Of a DNA stretch of 64,000 bases, positions 44,586 to 55,103 are shown piece by piece (positions within the stretch are counted from its first letter, which is position 1; every line of letters starts with the position of its first letter). Below the pieces are notes generated by a model. It ran no database searches. It saw only the letters and a list, made by a program, of their open reading frames with translations, and was not told the DNA's origin. Both the position numbers and the translations under genes were made by a program. The stretch covers positions 120,738 through 184,737 of the forward strand of contig NZ_QRBZ01000031.1 in NCBI RefSeq assembly GCF_009833085.1, in the 5' to 3' direction. The stretch comes from Nitrosomonas oligotropha (GTDB taxonomy: Bacteria; Pseudomonadota; Gammaproteobacteria; Burkholderiales; Nitrosomonadaceae).

Positions 44586-47384
44586 TCATGCAAAGTGCCG
44601 TTCTTCGCCGCTGCCATGCAGATTGGCAACGCAGCGTGCGCACAACGTGGGATGTTCCGCATGCTGGCCGGTATCCTTCCGGTAGTGCCAGCACCGTTCG
44701 CATTTCGTATGCGCGCTGGATGTCACGGTCATGCCTTCCTGCTGCGGGTCATTGACTGGAATCAGGCGCACTTCGGAGACGATCAATACGAAACGCAAGT
44801 CATCGCCCAGTGCATTCAGTAAGGCGAAATCTTCCTGATTGGCGCGGATTTCTACTGCAGCCGCCAATGAGGAACCGATTTCTCCTTGTGTGCGGGAGTC
44901 TTCCAATTTTTTCAGTACGTGCGAACGCAGCGAGCGGATTTTCGCCCACCGTTGTTGCAATGATTCGGTATCCGGTTGTGCCGGAAGATCGTGCCAGATA
45001 TGAAATAACACACTATCCTGAGTATCGCCCGTCAAATGCTCCCAGACTTCTTCCGAGGTAAAACTCAAAATCGGCGCAAACAGCCGCACCAGGCTATGTG
45101 CAATGTGATGCAGCGCAGTCTGTGCCGAACGGCGCGGAAGACCTTTGGTTGCTGCCGTGTACAGGCGATCCTTGAGGATATCCAGATAAAATCCTCCCAG
45201 GTCTTCGGAGCAGAAATTGTGCAGTTTATGCACGACCTGATGGAATTCGTAGCGTTGATAGCTTTGCGTTAAGTCTTCCTGAAAAGCTTGGGTCAATGCC
45301 AGCATATAGCGGTCGATTTCCAGGCAGTCCGTCACGGCGACGGAGTCTGTGTGCGGATTAAAGTCCATCAGATTGGCAAGTAAAAAGCGCAGCGTGTTGC
45401 GAATCCGCCGGTAGCTTTCCACCACACGTTTCAGAATTTCCTCGGAGATAGAGAGTTCGCCGGAATAATCGGTGGAAGCGACCCACAGCCGTAGAATATC
45501 GGCGCCGGAAGTATCCATCACTTTTTGCGGAGCAATGACATTGCCTTTGGATTTACTCATTTTGTGACCGCTGCCGTCGACCACGAATCCATGTGTGAGC
45601 AGTGCATCGTACGGCGCACGGCCATCCATGGCGCAACCGGTCAGCAGTGAAGACTGAAACCAGCCGCGATGCTGATCCGAGCCTTCCAGATACAGATCTA
45701 CCGGGAATTTGAGCTGCGCATCGGCTTTGACAACCGTGTCATGCGTGGTGCCGGAATCGAACCAGACGTCCAGCGTGTCGGTCAGCTTTTTATATGTTTG
45801 CGCTTCGTCGCCGAGCAATTCGGCGGTGTCGAGCGCAAACCAGGCTTCGATACCGTGCTGCTCGACTTTTTGCGCGACTTGCTCGAGCAGTTCCAGCGAG
45901 CGCGGATGCAGTGCGTGGGTATCTTTATGCACAAAGAAGGTCATCGGCACGCCCCAATTACGCTGACGGGATACGCACCAGTCCGGGCGGTTTTTGATCA
46001 TCGCTTCCAGGCGCGCTCTGCCCCATGCCGGATAGAATGCGGTGGAGTCGACCGCTTGCATGGCCAGATCGCGTAACGTCTTATTCCCAGCGTTTGCAGC
46101 AGTTGAGCTGTGCAGATTCATACCGATGAACCATTGCGGGGTTGCGCGGAAAATGATGGGTGTTTTGTGCCGCCAGCAGTGCGGGTAGCTGTGCTCGATT
46201 TTTTTCAGGCAAAACAGATGTCCGCTGGTTTTGAGCGTATCGATGACGATATCGTTGGCTTTCCATACCGAAAGCCCGCCCACCAAAGGCGTGCCGGCGG
46301 TAAACTTGCCGTTGCCGTCTACCGGGCTGTCACTTGGCAGGCCGTAATTCTGACCGGCAAAATAGTCATCCAAACCATGCGCGGGTGCCGTGTGCACCAG
46401 CCCGGTACCGGCTTCCAGCGTGACATGTTTGCCGCAAATGATTTTTACCGTGCGTGGTTCAAATGGATGTTGCAGCGCCAGATGTTCCAGTGCCCGGCCT
46501 TTACAGGTGGCGAGCGTTTCACCGGTTAAGTCATAGCGCGTCAGACAAGCCTGCTGCAATTCACTGGCAAGAATCACCAGACCGCGTGTGGTTTGCACCA
46601 GCGCGTAGTCGAAATCGGGATGCACGCTGACCGCTTGGTTCGCCGGTAATGTCCACGGTGTGGTGGTCCAGATGATGGCGTAAGCTTGCGCATTTTCAGG
46701 AATGGCGATGCCGAAGATACTGCTCAGCGATGAATGCGCGGATTGAACGGCAAATCCCACATCAATCGCCGGAGAAGTTTTGTCTTCGTATTCCACTTCC
46801 GCTTCGGCCAAAGCGGAACCGCAATCGATACACCAATTGACCGGTTTCTGCCCTTGATACAGATAGCCGCTTTGATAAATTTTTCCCAGCGCGCGGATAA
46901 TACCGGCTTCGGTTTTGAAACTCATCGTGAGATAAGGATTATCCCAGTCACCCAGCACACCCAGACGAATGAAATCGGCTTTTTGACGTTCCACTTGTGC
47001 CTGCGCAAAAGCGCGGCAGAGTTCGCGTACTTTATCGGCGGGCAAATGTTTGCCGTGTTTTTTTTCGATCTGGTGCTCAATCGGTAAGCCATGGCAATCC
47101 CAGCCGGGAACGTACGGCGCATCAAAACCGGACAGTGTCTTGCTCTTGATGATGATGTCCTTGAGAATTTTATTGACGGCATGACCGATGTGAATGTCGC
47201 CGTTGGCATAAGGCGGGCCGTCATGCAGAATGAATTTGGGGCGTCCTTTGCTGACGGCGCGGATCTTTTGATACAGATTTTTTTCTTGCCAGGCTTTCAG
47301 CATACCCGGTTCGCGGCTGGCCAGATTACCGCGCATCGGAAACGGTGTGTCGAGTAAATTGAGCGTTTTCTTATAATCAGTCAT
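44586..47384 (-). CDS. ileS: isoleucyl-tRNA synthetase
   Basis: IleS charges tRNA-Ile. The 932 residues show the HIGH motif within [18 protein letters not shown] and KMSKS in [12 protein letters not shown]. The large CP1 editing domain includes [13 protein letters not shown] and [12 protein letters not shown]. The C-terminal zinc finger has CERCWHY and CARC. The size is normal for the class-I bacterial enzyme. It lies between ribF (18 bases upstream) and lspA in an operon conserved across proteobacteria. Confidence 0.98.
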   Translation of the reverse strand: MTDYKKTLNLLDTPFPMRGNLASREPGMLKAWQEKNLYQKIRAVSKGRPKFILHDGPPYANGDIHIGHAVNKILKDIIIKSKTLSGFDAPYVPGWDCHGLPIEHQIEKKHGKHLPADKVRELCRAFAQAQVERQKADFIRLGVLGDWDNPYLTMSFKTEAGIIRALGKIYQSGYLYQGQKPVNWCIDCGSALAEAEVEYEDKTSPAIDVGFAVQSAHSSLSSIFGIAIPENAQAYAIIWTTTPWTLPANQAVSVHPDFDYALVQTTRGLVILASELQQACLTRYDLTGETLATCKGRALEHLALQHPFEPRTVKIICGKHVTLEAGTGLVHTAPAHGLDDYFAGQNYGLPSDSPVDGNGKFTAGTPLVGGLSVWKANDIVIDTLKTSGHLFCLKKIEHSYPHCWRHKTPIIFRATPQWFIGMNLHSSTAANAGNKTLRDLAMQAVDSTAFYPAWGRARLEAMIKNRPDWCVSRQRNWGVPMTFFVHKDTHALHPRSLELLEQVAQKVEQHGIEAWFALDTAELLGDEAQTYKKLTDTLDVWFDSGTTHDTVVKADAQLKFPVDLYLEGSDQHRGWFQSSLLTGCAMDGRAPYDALLTHGFVVDGSGHKMSKSKGNVIAPQKVMDTSGADILRLWVASTDYSGELSISEEILKRVVESYRRIRNTLRFLLANLMDFNPHTDSVAVTDCLEIDRYMLALTQAFQEDLTQSYQRYEFHQVVHKLHNFCSEDLGGFYLDILKDRLYTAATKGLPRRSAQTALHHIAHSLVRLFAPILSFTSEEVWEHLTGDTQDSVLFHIWHDLPAQPDTESLQQRWAKIRSLRSHVLKKLEDSRTQGEIGSSLAAAVEIRANQEDFALLNALGDDLRFVLIVSEVRLIPVNDPQQEGMTVTSSAHTKCERCWHYRKDTGQHAEHPTLCARCVANLHGSGEERHFA

Positions 47385-47402
47385 GAAAGTTCAATGGATG
47401 GG

Positions 47403-48374
47403 TTAAAGGGCGTTACACGTGCTATTGGATTGAATCGGGGCGGTCATAAAAAAGCTTTTGGCTTGCGCGACATCTTTTTCGATTTGCCGGATGAGCGTGT
47501 TGATATCCACATATTTTTCTTCGTCGCGTAATTTGTGCAAAAAGTTGACCTGTAAATGCTGCCCGTAAATTTCCTGATGAAAATCGAACAAGTGGACTTC
47601 CAGCACAGGCTTGCCATTGTCATGGGTTGTCGGTCGCACACCCAAACTGGCCACACCTTGCAGCGGCGTGGCGGGTGAGGATGGCATGGCGCCGTACACG
47701 GACACGACAAAAATACCCGAAAGCGGCGGGCGGTTATGCTGCAATTGAATGTTCGCGGTCGGAAATCCAAGCTGTTTGCCTAATTTATCTCCATCCACGA
47801 CCCGTCCGCTGATGCTGTAAGGTCTGCCGAGCAGTTTTCTGGCGGTGTCGAGATCGCCGTTGGCAAGCGCTTGCCGGGTTGCGGTACTGGAAACGCGCTG
47901 CCCGTCGATGGTAACACTGGGCATGGCTTCGACGGAAAAGTTATTTTCCGCTGACGAAGCTTGCAACATGGCGAAGTCACCGGCGCGCCGCGCGCCAAAG
48001 CGGAAATCATCGCCGACCAGCAGCCAGCGCACCGCAAGTTCTTTATTCAGAATGTCCGCAATAAATTGCTCCGCGCCGATTCTGGCAAAGTCGTAATTGA
48101 AACGGCAGATGTGGATGCAATCGACTTCCGTCTGAATCAAGCAAGTTAATTTTTCCCGCAGGCTGGAGAGTCTTACAGGCGCTTGATCCGGAGCGAAAAA
48201 TTCACGCGGATGCGGTTCGAAAGTCATGACACAGGCTGGAAGCCCTAACTGACTGGCGGTTTCTTTCAAACGGGAAAGCATGGCCTGGTGGCCTAAATGG
48301 ACCCCATCGAAATTGCCTATGGTCAGTGCAACCGGTGTTTTAGCACCGGACGGCACTTTTCGCCATGTATGCAT
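47403..48374 (-). CDS. ribF: bifunctional riboflavin kinase/FAD synthetase
   Basis: RibF phosphorylates riboflavin to FMN and adenylates FMN to FAD. The nucleotidyltransferase part has LTIGNFDGVHLGHQAML, FEPHPREFFAPD and LLVGDDFRFGARRAGD. The kinase part has GRPYSISGRVVDGDKLGKQLGFPTAN and the C-terminal strand VLEVHLFDF. I place the start at the ATG at 48374, which gives the usual 323 residues and begins just before the Rossmann strand; the frame stays open to 48461. It heads ribF-ileS-lspA and is divergent from slmA. Confidence 0.96.
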   Translation of the reverse strand: MHTWRKVPSGAKTPVALTIGNFDGVHLGHQAMLSRLKETASQLGLPACVMTFEPHPREFFAPDQAPVRLSSLREKLTCLIQTEVDCIHICRFNYDFARIGAEQFIADILNKELAVRWLLVGDDFRFGARRAGDFAMLQASSAENNFSVEAMPSVTIDGQRVSSTATRQALANGDLDTARKLLGRPYSISGRVVDGDKLGKQLGFPTANIQLQHNRPPLSGIFVVSVYGAMPSSPATPLQGVASLGVRPTTHDNGKPVLEVHLFDFHQEIYGQHLQVNFLHKLRDEEKYVDINTLIRQIEKDVAQAKSFFMTAPIQSNSTCNAL

Positions 48375-48589
48375 GCGCTCGAACCCAAAAATTAGCAATT
48401 CTAGCGTGTTTAAGGTGAACAGGTCTAGCTTGCACTGCGTTGCCGCGCATATTGAATTCAAATAATTATAGATACTTACTGGAAAGAACGCTGCCGGGAA
48501 AATTGCTGGCAGGACAGATTAGTGCTCGCGTTGATTTATTAATTTAGTTATATTCCTGCTATCGTTTTTGTCATGTTGCGGCCAAATAA

Positions 48590-49192
48590 TTGAAGCATTC
48601 AAATCAATCAATCAAATCAAGCGAAAGAGAGGACCGGATCCTGCAGGCGCTGGCCGGGATGCTGGAGTATCCGCATAGGGTTAAGATCACCACGGCTGCA
48701 TTGGCAAAGCAATCGGGCATTTCGGAATCGGCGATCTATCGTTGCTTTTCCAATAAGTCGCACATGTTTGCGGCTTTAATCGAATTCATTGAGAAAACAT
48801 TGTTTGTGCTGATCAATAAAATCCTGCAAGAAGAGCAGTCGAATGCCAGACAGATTGAAAATTTGTTACTGTTATTGCTAGGGTTTTCGCAAAAAAATCC
48901 CGGCATGACGCGGATTTTGATTGGCGATGCACTGGTTAATGAAAACGATCATTTGCAATTGCGCATTCATCAGTTGCACGACCGGCTGGAGGCGACTTTA
49001 AAACAGGCATTACGGTTCGCCGTCAGCGAGCAACGGTTGACAGCGGATGTGGATATTGCGGCGCAGGCCAATTTGTTCATGTGCTTCGTGATTGGCCGCT
49101 GGTATCAGTTTGTTAACAGCGGATTCAGGCGCAATCCGCTGGCCAATTGGGAAACGCAACGAATAATTTTGTTGCCGAAGGAGCTGCTTTAA
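48590..49192 (+). CDS. slmA: TetR-family nucleoid occlusion factor SlmA
   Basis: SlmA binds specific chromosomal sites and blocks FtsZ ring formation over the nucleoid. The N-terminal helix-turn-helix reads ITTAALAKQSGISESAIYRCF, and the rest follows the SlmA pattern with FAALIEFIEKTLFVLINKIL, LLLLLLGFSQKNPGMTRIL and QLRIHQLHDRLEATLKQ. The 200-residue size is right. The apparent start is a TTG because no ATG or GTG suits the N-terminus, and the ribosome site is poor. Nearby ribF is divergent and moeB converges. Confidence 0.87.
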   Translation: MKHSNQSIKSSEREDRILQALAGMLEYPHRVKITTAALAKQSGISESAIYRCFSNKSHMFAALIEFIEKTLFVLINKILQEEQSNARQIENLLLLLLGFSQKNPGMTRILIGDALVNENDHLQLRIHQLHDRLEATLKQALRFAVSEQRLTADVDIAAQANLFMCFVIGRWYQFVNSGFRRNPLANWETQRIILLPKELL

Positions 49193-49220
49193 AGCGCAAT
49201 AACTGGTGGATTCTGATGCC

Positions 49221-49982
49221 TTAGTTTTTCCGGTCATTGCGCCGGCATACCGGACAGAACGGGTCTTTGTTTAATCTGACCGAGCGCCAGTTCATTGCGA
49301 GACCATCTAGTAGCAGCAGGCGGCCGTTCAGACTTTGGCCGATATCTAATAGAATTTTTAGCGTTTCCGCAGCCTGCATACTGCCGATGATACCCACCAT
49401 GGGCGAGAATACGCCCATGATCGCGCATGGCATATCTTCCTGGTCTCCGTCAAGCGGATATAAACAATGATAGCAAGGGCTGTCGTTATGGCGTAAATCG
49501 AACACACTGATTTGACCGGAAAATTGCACTGCTGCACCGGAAATCAGCGGTTTCTTATGAGTGACACAAGCCTGGTTGACATGATGGCGGGTACTGAAGT
49601 TATCGCTGGCGTCAATGATCGCATCGGCTTGCGGGACCAGCTGCGACAATGTTTCTGCATCGACATGCGCTTGGATTGCAGTGATCTGGATTGCGGGATT
49701 GATTCTGTGCAGCGTTTGTTTTGCCGACTGTGTTTTGGCTAAGCCGATGGCGCCGCTATCATGGATGATCTGCCGCTGCAGATTGGTTAGATCAACTTGA
49801 TCGCCATCGCAAATGGTCAGATGGCCAATTCCGCTGGCGGCGAGATACAGGGCGGCGGGAGAACCCAAGCCGCCCGCACCGATAATTAATACACGCGATT
49901 GATTGAGCTTTTCCTGCCCCGCAATATCGATTTGCGGGAGCAGGATATGACGGCTGTAGCGAAGTAACTGCTGATCATCCAC
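49221..49982 (-). CDS. moeB: MoeB/ThiF-type adenylyltransferase
   Basis: This E1-like enzyme adenylates the C-terminus of MoaD or ThiS for sulfur transfer in molybdopterin or thiamine synthesis. The 253-residue protein has the Rossmann loop VLIIGAGGLGSPAALYLAASG, the ATP site region DLTNLQRQIIH, DASDNFSTRHHVNQAC and the catalytic Cys region ACVTHKKPLISGA. Zinc ligands are CYHC and CPVC. Which partner it serves cannot be told, as no moaD or thiS is near. It lies 11 bases after ctpA at the end of the gpmA-envC-ctpA-moeB operon. Confidence 0.9.
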   Translation of the reverse strand: MDDQQLLRYSRHILLPQIDIAGQEKLNQSRVLIIGAGGLGSPAALYLAASGIGHLTICDGDQVDLTNLQRQIIHDSGAIGLAKTQSAKQTLHRINPAIQITAIQAHVDAETLSQLVPQADAIIDASDNFSTRHHVNQACVTHKKPLISGAAVQFSGQISVFDLRHNDSPCYHCLYPLDGDQEDMPCAIMGVFSPMVGIIGSMQAAETLKILLDIGQSLNGRLLLLDGLAMNWRSVRLNKDPFCPVCRRNDRKN

Positions 49983-49993
49983 GATCCCTGAAA

Positions 49994-51433
49994 TCAGCTC
50001 TTGGTTTCGGTTTCATCGCTTTTTTTCTCGGGTGATGCAGTAATGCCCTTGAAGTAATTCATGGCTTGTTTCAACAAGAGATCTTCCTCCGAGCCAAACT
50101 CGATTGGAGCTTTATTCTTGTCTTTGTTTTTCTTTTCTTTCTTCTCTTTTTTGTCGCTGGCGGGTTTCAGCGCTGCTTTTTCAGCTTCCGAAGCAGCTTT
50201 TTTCTCCGTTTTCTTGCCATTGGACAAATGCCGGTTTAAGTCCGCTTCCCGCAAACGCTGTTCATCACCGCTGTCGGCTTCATCCAGGACATCGGGTGTA
50301 ATTCCTTGTGCCTGAATAGATTGGCCATTCGGTGTGTAATAGCGCGCGGTCGTCAGTTTGATCGCGGTATTGTTACCCAACGGTAGAATCGTTTGCACGG
50401 ACCCTTTACCGAATGTTTGCGATCCCATCACGATGGAGCGTTTATGGTCTTGCAGCGCCCCCGCAACAATTTCCGATGCGGAAGCGGAACCGCCATTAAC
50501 CAGGGTGATCATCGGTACCGTTTTAACCGCGGATGGCAATCCTTTCAAATAATCTTCATCCGGCCCGCGCAGATAATATTCCGGGTTGGCGTGCAATTTC
50601 ATTTTTGCATCCGGACTGCGGCCTTCGGTATAAACGACCAGAGCATTTTCTGGCAGAAAGGCAGCCGATACGGCGACAGCGCCATTAAGCAATCCACCGG
50701 GATCATTGCGTAAATCCAGAATTAGTCCTTTCATGGCGCCGCTGTTTTCGGCAAAAAGCGTTTTGATAGCTTGCGCCAGATTTTCACCGGTTTGTTCTTG
50801 GAATTGCGTGATACGGATATACGCATAACCCGGTTCGATCATTTTCGATTTAACGCTTTGGATTTTGATAATATCGCGCACCAGATTAAAGACCAGCGGC
50901 TCTGTTTCACCTTCCCGCACAATCGTGATCTTGATCGAAGTGTTGGGCTTGCCGCGCATCAGCTTGATCGCATCATTCAGTGTCATACCCTTGACGACGG
51001 TATCATCCAATTTGACGATCAGATCGCCGGTTTTGATACCCGCGCGGAACGCCGGTGTGTCTTCGATCGGCGATATGACTTTGACGACACCGTCTTCCAT
51101 CGTCACCTGGATACCCAGACCGCCGAATTCACCTTGTGTGCCGATTTGCAGCTCTTTGTATTCGTCTTTATCGAGGTATGACGAGTGCGGATCCAGTCCG
51201 ATCAGCATGCCATTGATCGCCTCGGTGATCAGTTTCTTGTCTTCCACGGACTCAACATAGTCGCTTTTGATCCGGCCGAACACTTGGGCAAAGGTGCGCA
51301 GTTCTTCGATCGGCAGCGGATGAATGGCCTCGATACTTTCTTTCTTGGCAATAGCAGAGAAATTCAAACTGAGCATCATTCCAGCAATTGCACCAATCAG
51401 AATTAAACCTGTTTTTTTGATTACGTTACTCAT
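49994..51433 (-). CDS. ctpA: C-terminal processing protease (S41 family)
   Basis: A 479-residue periplasmic serine protease with an N-terminal signal or anchor (GLILIGAIAGMMLSLNF). The PDZ domain (about 85-175) shows GGLGIQVTMEDGVVKV and GDLIVKLDDTVV. The peptidase core has LRNDPGGLLNGAVAVSAAFL, the catalytic Ser in GGSASASEIVAGAL and the Lys in FGKGSVQTILPLG. A Lys/Glu/Ala-rich stretch near residues 410-450 is low complexity. It probably trims murein hydrolases or other envelope proteins, consistent with the envC gene immediately upstream. Confidence 0.95.
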   Translation of the reverse strand: MSNVIKKTGLILIGAIAGMMLSLNFSAIAKKESIEAIHPLPIEELRTFAQVFGRIKSDYVESVEDKKLITEAINGMLIGLDPHSSYLDKDEYKELQIGTQGEFGGLGIQVTMEDGVVKVISPIEDTPAFRAGIKTGDLIVKLDDTVVKGMTLNDAIKLMRGKPNTSIKITIVREGETEPLVFNLVRDIIKIQSVKSKMIEPGYAYIRITQFQEQTGENLAQAIKTLFAENSGAMKGLILDLRNDPGGLLNGAVAVSAAFLPENALVVYTEGRSPDAKMKLHANPEYYLRGPDEDYLKGLPSAVKTVPMITLVNGGSASASEIVAGALQDHKRSIVMGSQTFGKGSVQTILPLGNNTAIKLTTARYYTPNGQSIQAQGITPDVLDEADSGDEQRLREADLNRHLSNGKKTEKKAASEAEKAALKPASDKKEKKEKKNKDKNKAPIEFGSEEDLLLKQAMNYFKGITASPEKKSDETETKS

Positions 51434-51480
51434 TTAAGCTATCTCCGCACTGATCAAATTTATGTAAATGGCTGTTGCGT

Positions 51481-52725
51481 TCATTCTATTTTTATCCACG
51501 TCAACGGGTCAAACGGCTTTCCCCCGTGCCGAAGCTCAAAATATAAACCTGAATCGGCATTACCACCGCTATTTCCAACGGTTGCAATCGTTTCGCCGCC
51601 GCGAGTCGACTCACCAATTTGTTTGTGAAGTGTTGCATTATTGCCATATAAGCTCATGTAGTTGTTTCCGTGATCCAGAATTATCAAATTACCAAAACCT
51701 CTTAACCAATCCGCAAATACGACCCGGCCTGCGGAAATTGCTTTGACTTCACTGCCATCGGGCGACTGTATGAATAAACCTTTCCATGTCACATGCTTAC
51801 CTGAACGTTGACCACCAAAAGTATTTACAAGTTTCCCGCGCACCGGCAAATTTAATTTACCCTTTAACGTTGAGAATGCAGCGCCTGTAGTGGAAGCATC
51901 AGGGAGCTTGCTATTAATCGCTGTGGTATTGGATTTTTCTTGTACAAGCAATTGGTTAATTTCGTTTACTAAATTTGTTAAGCGTTTTTCATTCTGCTCG
52001 AGTTTATTGATTTCCTGTTGCTGCTGAGAAATTTGATTGGATACTTGCGCTAGGAGTGTTTGCTGCTTGGTTTTCTCTTGTTGAAATTTTTTTCGTTGAT
52101 CGAAATATTCTGCTTGGATAGCGGTTATTTCGTCTTTCTTTTGACGGCTGGTTTGTGCTAGAGCTTCGATTTCTTTCTGATTATACTGGAGATTCTTGAT
52201 GCTATCCGAGCGAGCGAGCGAGAGTTGCCGGTAATAATAAATGTCGCGTGCGATCTGATGCGGATTTTGCTGATTCAACACCAACCGCAAATAATCTTGT
52301 TGTCCTCCGACATATTGTTGATAAAGCAATTTTTCCAGTTGATTTCGTACGATGCCGATTTCATCGCTGAGTTTTTTGTGCTGTGCTTGCAACTGCTTGT
52401 ATTCTTCTATGGCTTGCCGGTCGTGCTCAATCAGTTTGGTCATTTTTTGCGTGATGGCGCTGATTGCCCGCTCAGTTCCTTGCAATGCATCCGCTGCGCT
52501 CTGTTTTAGCGCTTCTTTGTTGGCTAAATCTTTTTGTAATGATTGGATACGTTCACGCAGCAGTTTGAGATTTTCCTGATTGCTTGAGAATGCGGATGAC
52601 GGGCAAAACAAGATCAGCGCCCAAATCGCCAGAATTGACCGGTAATGTTTTATGTGAATTAAATTAAACGTATGAACTTCCAGATTGATAAGATTTATTC
52701 GAATCGTGTGCCCGGTGACACTCAT
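51481..52725 (-). CDS. envC: EnvC-like murein hydrolase activator (M23/LytM domain, degenerate)
   Basis: EnvC activates amidases at the division septum. This 414-residue protein has a signal segment (SILAIWALILFCPSSAFS near residue 30-48), a long coiled coil (about 50-275, rich in Gln, Lys and Glu) and a C-terminal LytM domain. The LytM zinc residues look lost: KHVTWKGLFI stands where HxGxD is expected and LYFELRHGG where HxH should be. It is therefore an activator and not an enzyme, as in E. coli EnvC. The exact start is uncertain, since no ribosome site precedes the first ATG. It lies 28 bases after gpmA. Confidence 0.9.
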   Translation of the reverse strand: MSVTGHTIRINLINLEVHTFNLIHIKHYRSILAIWALILFCPSSAFSSNQENLKLLRERIQSLQKDLANKEALKQSAADALQGTERAISAITQKMTKLIEHDRQAIEEYKQLQAQHKKLSDEIGIVRNQLEKLLYQQYVGGQQDYLRLVLNQQNPHQIARDIYYYRQLSLARSDSIKNLQYNQKEIEALAQTSRQKKDEITAIQAEYFDQRKKFQQEKTKQQTLLAQVSNQISQQQQEINKLEQNEKRLTNLVNEINQLLVQEKSNTTAINSKLPDASTTGAAFSTLKGKLNLPVRGKLVNTFGGQRSGKHVTWKGLFIQSPDGSEVKAISAGRVVFADWLRGFGNLIILDHGNNYMSLYGNNATLHKQIGESTRGGETIATVGNSGGNADSGLYFELRHGGKPFDPLTWIKIE

Positions 52726-52753
52726 GCATCGGAATCAGTGAATGGATTATATT

Positions 52754-53503
52754 TTAAGCACTTGATCTGCCTTGGTTAGCGACGGTTTGCATTGCTTCCT
52801 GGATTTCAGCTAAGTTCCCAAGATAATAATTTTTAACCGGTTTTAGATTATCGTCTAATTCATAAACTAATGGAACGCCGGTCGGTATGTTGCAGTTTAG
52901 AATATCTTCGTCGGAAATGTTATCCAGATATTTAACAAGCGCGCGCAAGGAGTTACCGTGCGCTGCGATGATGACACTCTTGCCCGCCTGAACTTGCGGT
53001 GCGATGGTTGCATTCCAGTAGGGCAGGAATCGGGCAACCGTATCTTTCAGGCATTCCGTTACCGGGATGTCGTTCTGCGCCAGGTTTTTATAACGCGGAT
53101 CGGTACCGGCATAGCGGGCATCGTCAACGGTTAATGCGGGCGGTCTGACATCATAGCTGCGCCGCCAGATGAGGACTTGTTCGTCACCATATTGCGCCGC
53201 GGTTTCGGCTTTGTTCAATCCTTGCAGTGCGCCATAGTGCCGTTCATTCAGGCGCCAGGTGTGCTGGATAGGAATCCACATTTGATCCATTTCATCCAGT
53301 ACGATCCATAAAGTGCGGATAGCCCGTTTGAGGACGGATGTATAGGCAATATCAAATGCAAACCCGTGTTCGCGTAATAGCCTGCCGGCACTTTGAGCTT
53401 CCTGTATGCCTTGAGGCGTTAAATCAACATCTGTCCAGCCAGTAAATCGATTTTCTTGATTCCAGGTACTTTCTCCATGCCGCAGGAGAACAATTTTCTT
53501 CAT
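52754..53503 (-). CDS. gpmA: 2,3-bisphosphoglycerate-dependent phosphoglycerate mutase
   Basis: GpmA interconverts 3- and 2-phosphoglycerate in glycolysis and gluconeogenesis. The 249 residues show the phospho-His motif [39 protein letters not shown], the RRSYDVRPP loop and the second His in [14 protein letters not shown]. All family residues are present. It is the first gene of the gpmA-envC-ctpA-moeB run, an order found in other betaproteobacteria, and is divergent from the rhodanese-grxC-secB run. Confidence 0.97.
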   Translation of the reverse strand: MKKIVLLRHGESTWNQENRFTGWTDVDLTPQGIQEAQSAGRLLREHGFAFDIAYTSVLKRAIRTLWIVLDEMDQMWIPIQHTWRLNERHYGALQGLNKAETAAQYGDEQVLIWRRSYDVRPPALTVDDARYAGTDPRYKNLAQNDIPVTECLKDTVARFLPYWNATIAPQVQAGKSVIIAAHGNSLRALVKYLDNISDEDILNCNIPTGVPLVYELDDNLKPVKNYYLGNLAEIQEAMQTVANQGRSSA

Positions 53504-53843
53504 ATTGGCCTTTTGATAAAAAGGAAATGAGTATCGTCAAGCAGATTAAAAAACGCAGCTATTTTATTATACTTTTGATTGTAAACACAGCATTAGACTG
53601 ATTCTTTGGCATGAAAAAAATAAGAATGCTTTATTTTCATGAAAAATGATGACAGATTTTTGTATTTCTTGTTAAGTTAATTAAAGATGGAATAGATGAT
53701 GTATTCGTGGATTTGAATGCGATAAGTCGGTGAGCATGATGCTATGATGTGCGAGGTCAAATGTCTGGCAGCAGAGAATCCCTTAACTTTTCAGTTTCTG
53801 ATAAAATTCAGAGTTTGAAAAAATCTAATAAAATAAAGCTTAT
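53504..53843. other. divergent promoter region between gpmA and the rhodanese gene
   Basis: About 340 AT-rich bases. A TGATAAAAT (extended -10-like) occurs at about 53798-53806 on the plus strand, 38 bases before the rhodanese ATG. An imperfect AT-rich palindrome, CATGAAAA to TTTTCATG, lies at about 53611-53642. No open frame or RNA gene is evident. Confidence 0.35.
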
Positions 53844-54281
53844 ATGGAATTGTCATTATTATTGCAAGATCATTTTCTTCTCAGGTTAGAGAATTTATTG
53901 TTCGTTATCACCGCGGTTATCAGCGGTTCATTATTGTTATGGTCGATGGTAACGCAGGGCGGCATCAAGGAAGTCGATACACGTACCGCGGTACAGCTCA
54001 TCAATTACCAGGATGCATTGGTACTGGATGTGCGTGACGATAGCGAGTTTGCCGCAGGGCATTTGCCGAATGCCAAGCATATCCCGGCGGAGAAAATTGA
54101 AGAACGCTGGGCGGAGTTACAGAAATTTAAGGAAAAGCCCGTCGTGGTGGTATACCGGGGTGGTATTCGATCCAATACTGCCAGCCTGGTTTTGAAGAAA
54201 AACGGTTTTTCCCAAGTGGTTAATCTGATGGGCGGGATTGATTCCTGGAAGCGTGCCGGCTTACCCATGGTTAAACGATAA
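53844..54281 (+). CDS. YibN-like membrane-anchored rhodanese-fold protein, catalytic Cys missing
   Basis: A 145-residue protein with an N-terminal membrane segment (LLFVITAVISGSLLLWSMV) and one rhodanese domain (DALVLDVRDDSEFAAGHLPNA, GFSQVVNLMGGIDSWKRAGLP). The active loop reads VVVVYRGGIRS: Tyr stands where the sulfur-accepting Cys of CxxGxRS should be, so sulfurtransfer is unlikely. A single TGC to TAC change would explain it. The order rhodanese-grxC-secB-gpsA equals the yibN-grxC-secB-gpsA run of E. coli. The protein may act as a scaffold rather than an enzyme. Confidence 0.88.
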   Translation: MELSLLLQDHFLLRLENLLFVITAVISGSLLLWSMVTQGGIKEVDTRTAVQLINYQDALVLDVRDDSEFAAGHLPNAKHIPAEKIEERWAELQKFKEKPVVVVYRGGIRSNTASLVLKKNGFSQVVNLMGGIDSWKRAGLPMVKR

Positions 54282-54296
54282 AGGAAGTGAAAGTAA

Positions 54297-54554
54297 ATGC
54301 CTCGGGTTATCATGTATACCACTGGTTTCTGCCCCTATTGTAAAATGGCGGAAAGCTTGTTGCGCGCAAAGGGAGTCCAGGAAATTGAGAAAATCCGCGT
54401 CGATCTGGAACCGGAGCAACGCATCGAAATGATGGGAAAAACAGGGCGCCGCACAGTCCCGCAAATCTACATCGGTGAAAAGCATGTGGGTGGGTACGAT
54501 GACTTGGCGCAACTGGATCGCGCGGGTGAGCTGGCGGCTCTGCTGTCAAGTTAA
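54297..54554 (+). CDS. grxC: glutaredoxin 3
   Basis: GrxC reduces disulfides and glutathione adducts using glutathione. The 85-residue protein has the dithiol active site GFCPYCKMAESLL near the N-terminus, TVPQIYIGEKHVGGYDDL with the cis-Pro and the GG pair that bind glutathione, and the usual single-domain size. AAGGAAG precedes the ATG. It lies 15 bases after the rhodanese gene and about 80 before secB. Confidence 0.96.
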   Translation: MPRVIMYTTGFCPYCKMAESLLRAKGVQEIEKIRVDLEPEQRIEMMGKTGRRTVPQIYIGEKHVGGYDDLAQLDRAGELAALLSS

Positions 54555-54634
54555 TTGCAGCCGCGTTGATTGATGCGATAGCAATTGGTATTTTAGGTTT
54601 GTTTTATTAATTCACTATATTGGACAAGATCAAT

Positions 54635-55072
54635 ATGAGCGAGCAACAGCAACCGGTTTTTGCCATAGAAAAAATCTATGTGAAGGATTTATCCCTGGAG
54701 ATTCCCAATGCACCGAATATCTTTCTGGAAAGAGATACGCCGGAAATTAACTTGCAGCTGGGAACCAAGAGTCAAGGAATCGGTGAAGGATTGTATGAAG
54801 TATTGTTAACCGTAACAGTGACGGCTAAGATAAAAGACAAAAACATGTTTTTGGTGGAAGCTCAGCAAGCGGGGATTTTCCGTATTCGGAATATACCGGC
54901 TGGAGAGATAGAACCGGTGCTGGGAATTGGTTGCCCCAATATTCTGTTTCCTTATTTGCGGGAAGTGGTGTCGGATATTGTGACGCGCGCCGGATTTCCG
55001 CCGGTAATTCTCAATCCGGTTAATTTTGAGGCCATTTATCAGCAGAAAAACGCGGAAACAAAACCGAATTAA
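54635..55072 (+). CDS. secB: protein-export chaperone SecB
   Basis: SecB keeps preproteins unfolded and hands them to SecA. The protein begins [20 protein letters not shown], followed by [12 protein letters not shown], and further has [29 protein letters not shown] and [18 protein letters not shown], all highly typical. I use the ATG at 54635 (145 residues); the frame opens five codons earlier at a TTG, which is less likely. It lies in the grxC-secB-SH3-gpsA run. Confidence 0.96.
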   Translation: MSEQQQPVFAIEKIYVKDLSLEIPNAPNIFLERDTPEINLQLGTKSQGIGEGLYEVLLTVTVTAKIKDKNMFLVEAQQAGIFRIRNIPAGEIEPVLGIGCPNILFPYLREVVSDIVTRAGFPPVILNPVNFEAIYQQKNAETKPN

Positions 55073-55103
55073 AAGTAACCGCGTGCATGGAGATGAACAT
55101 CGC

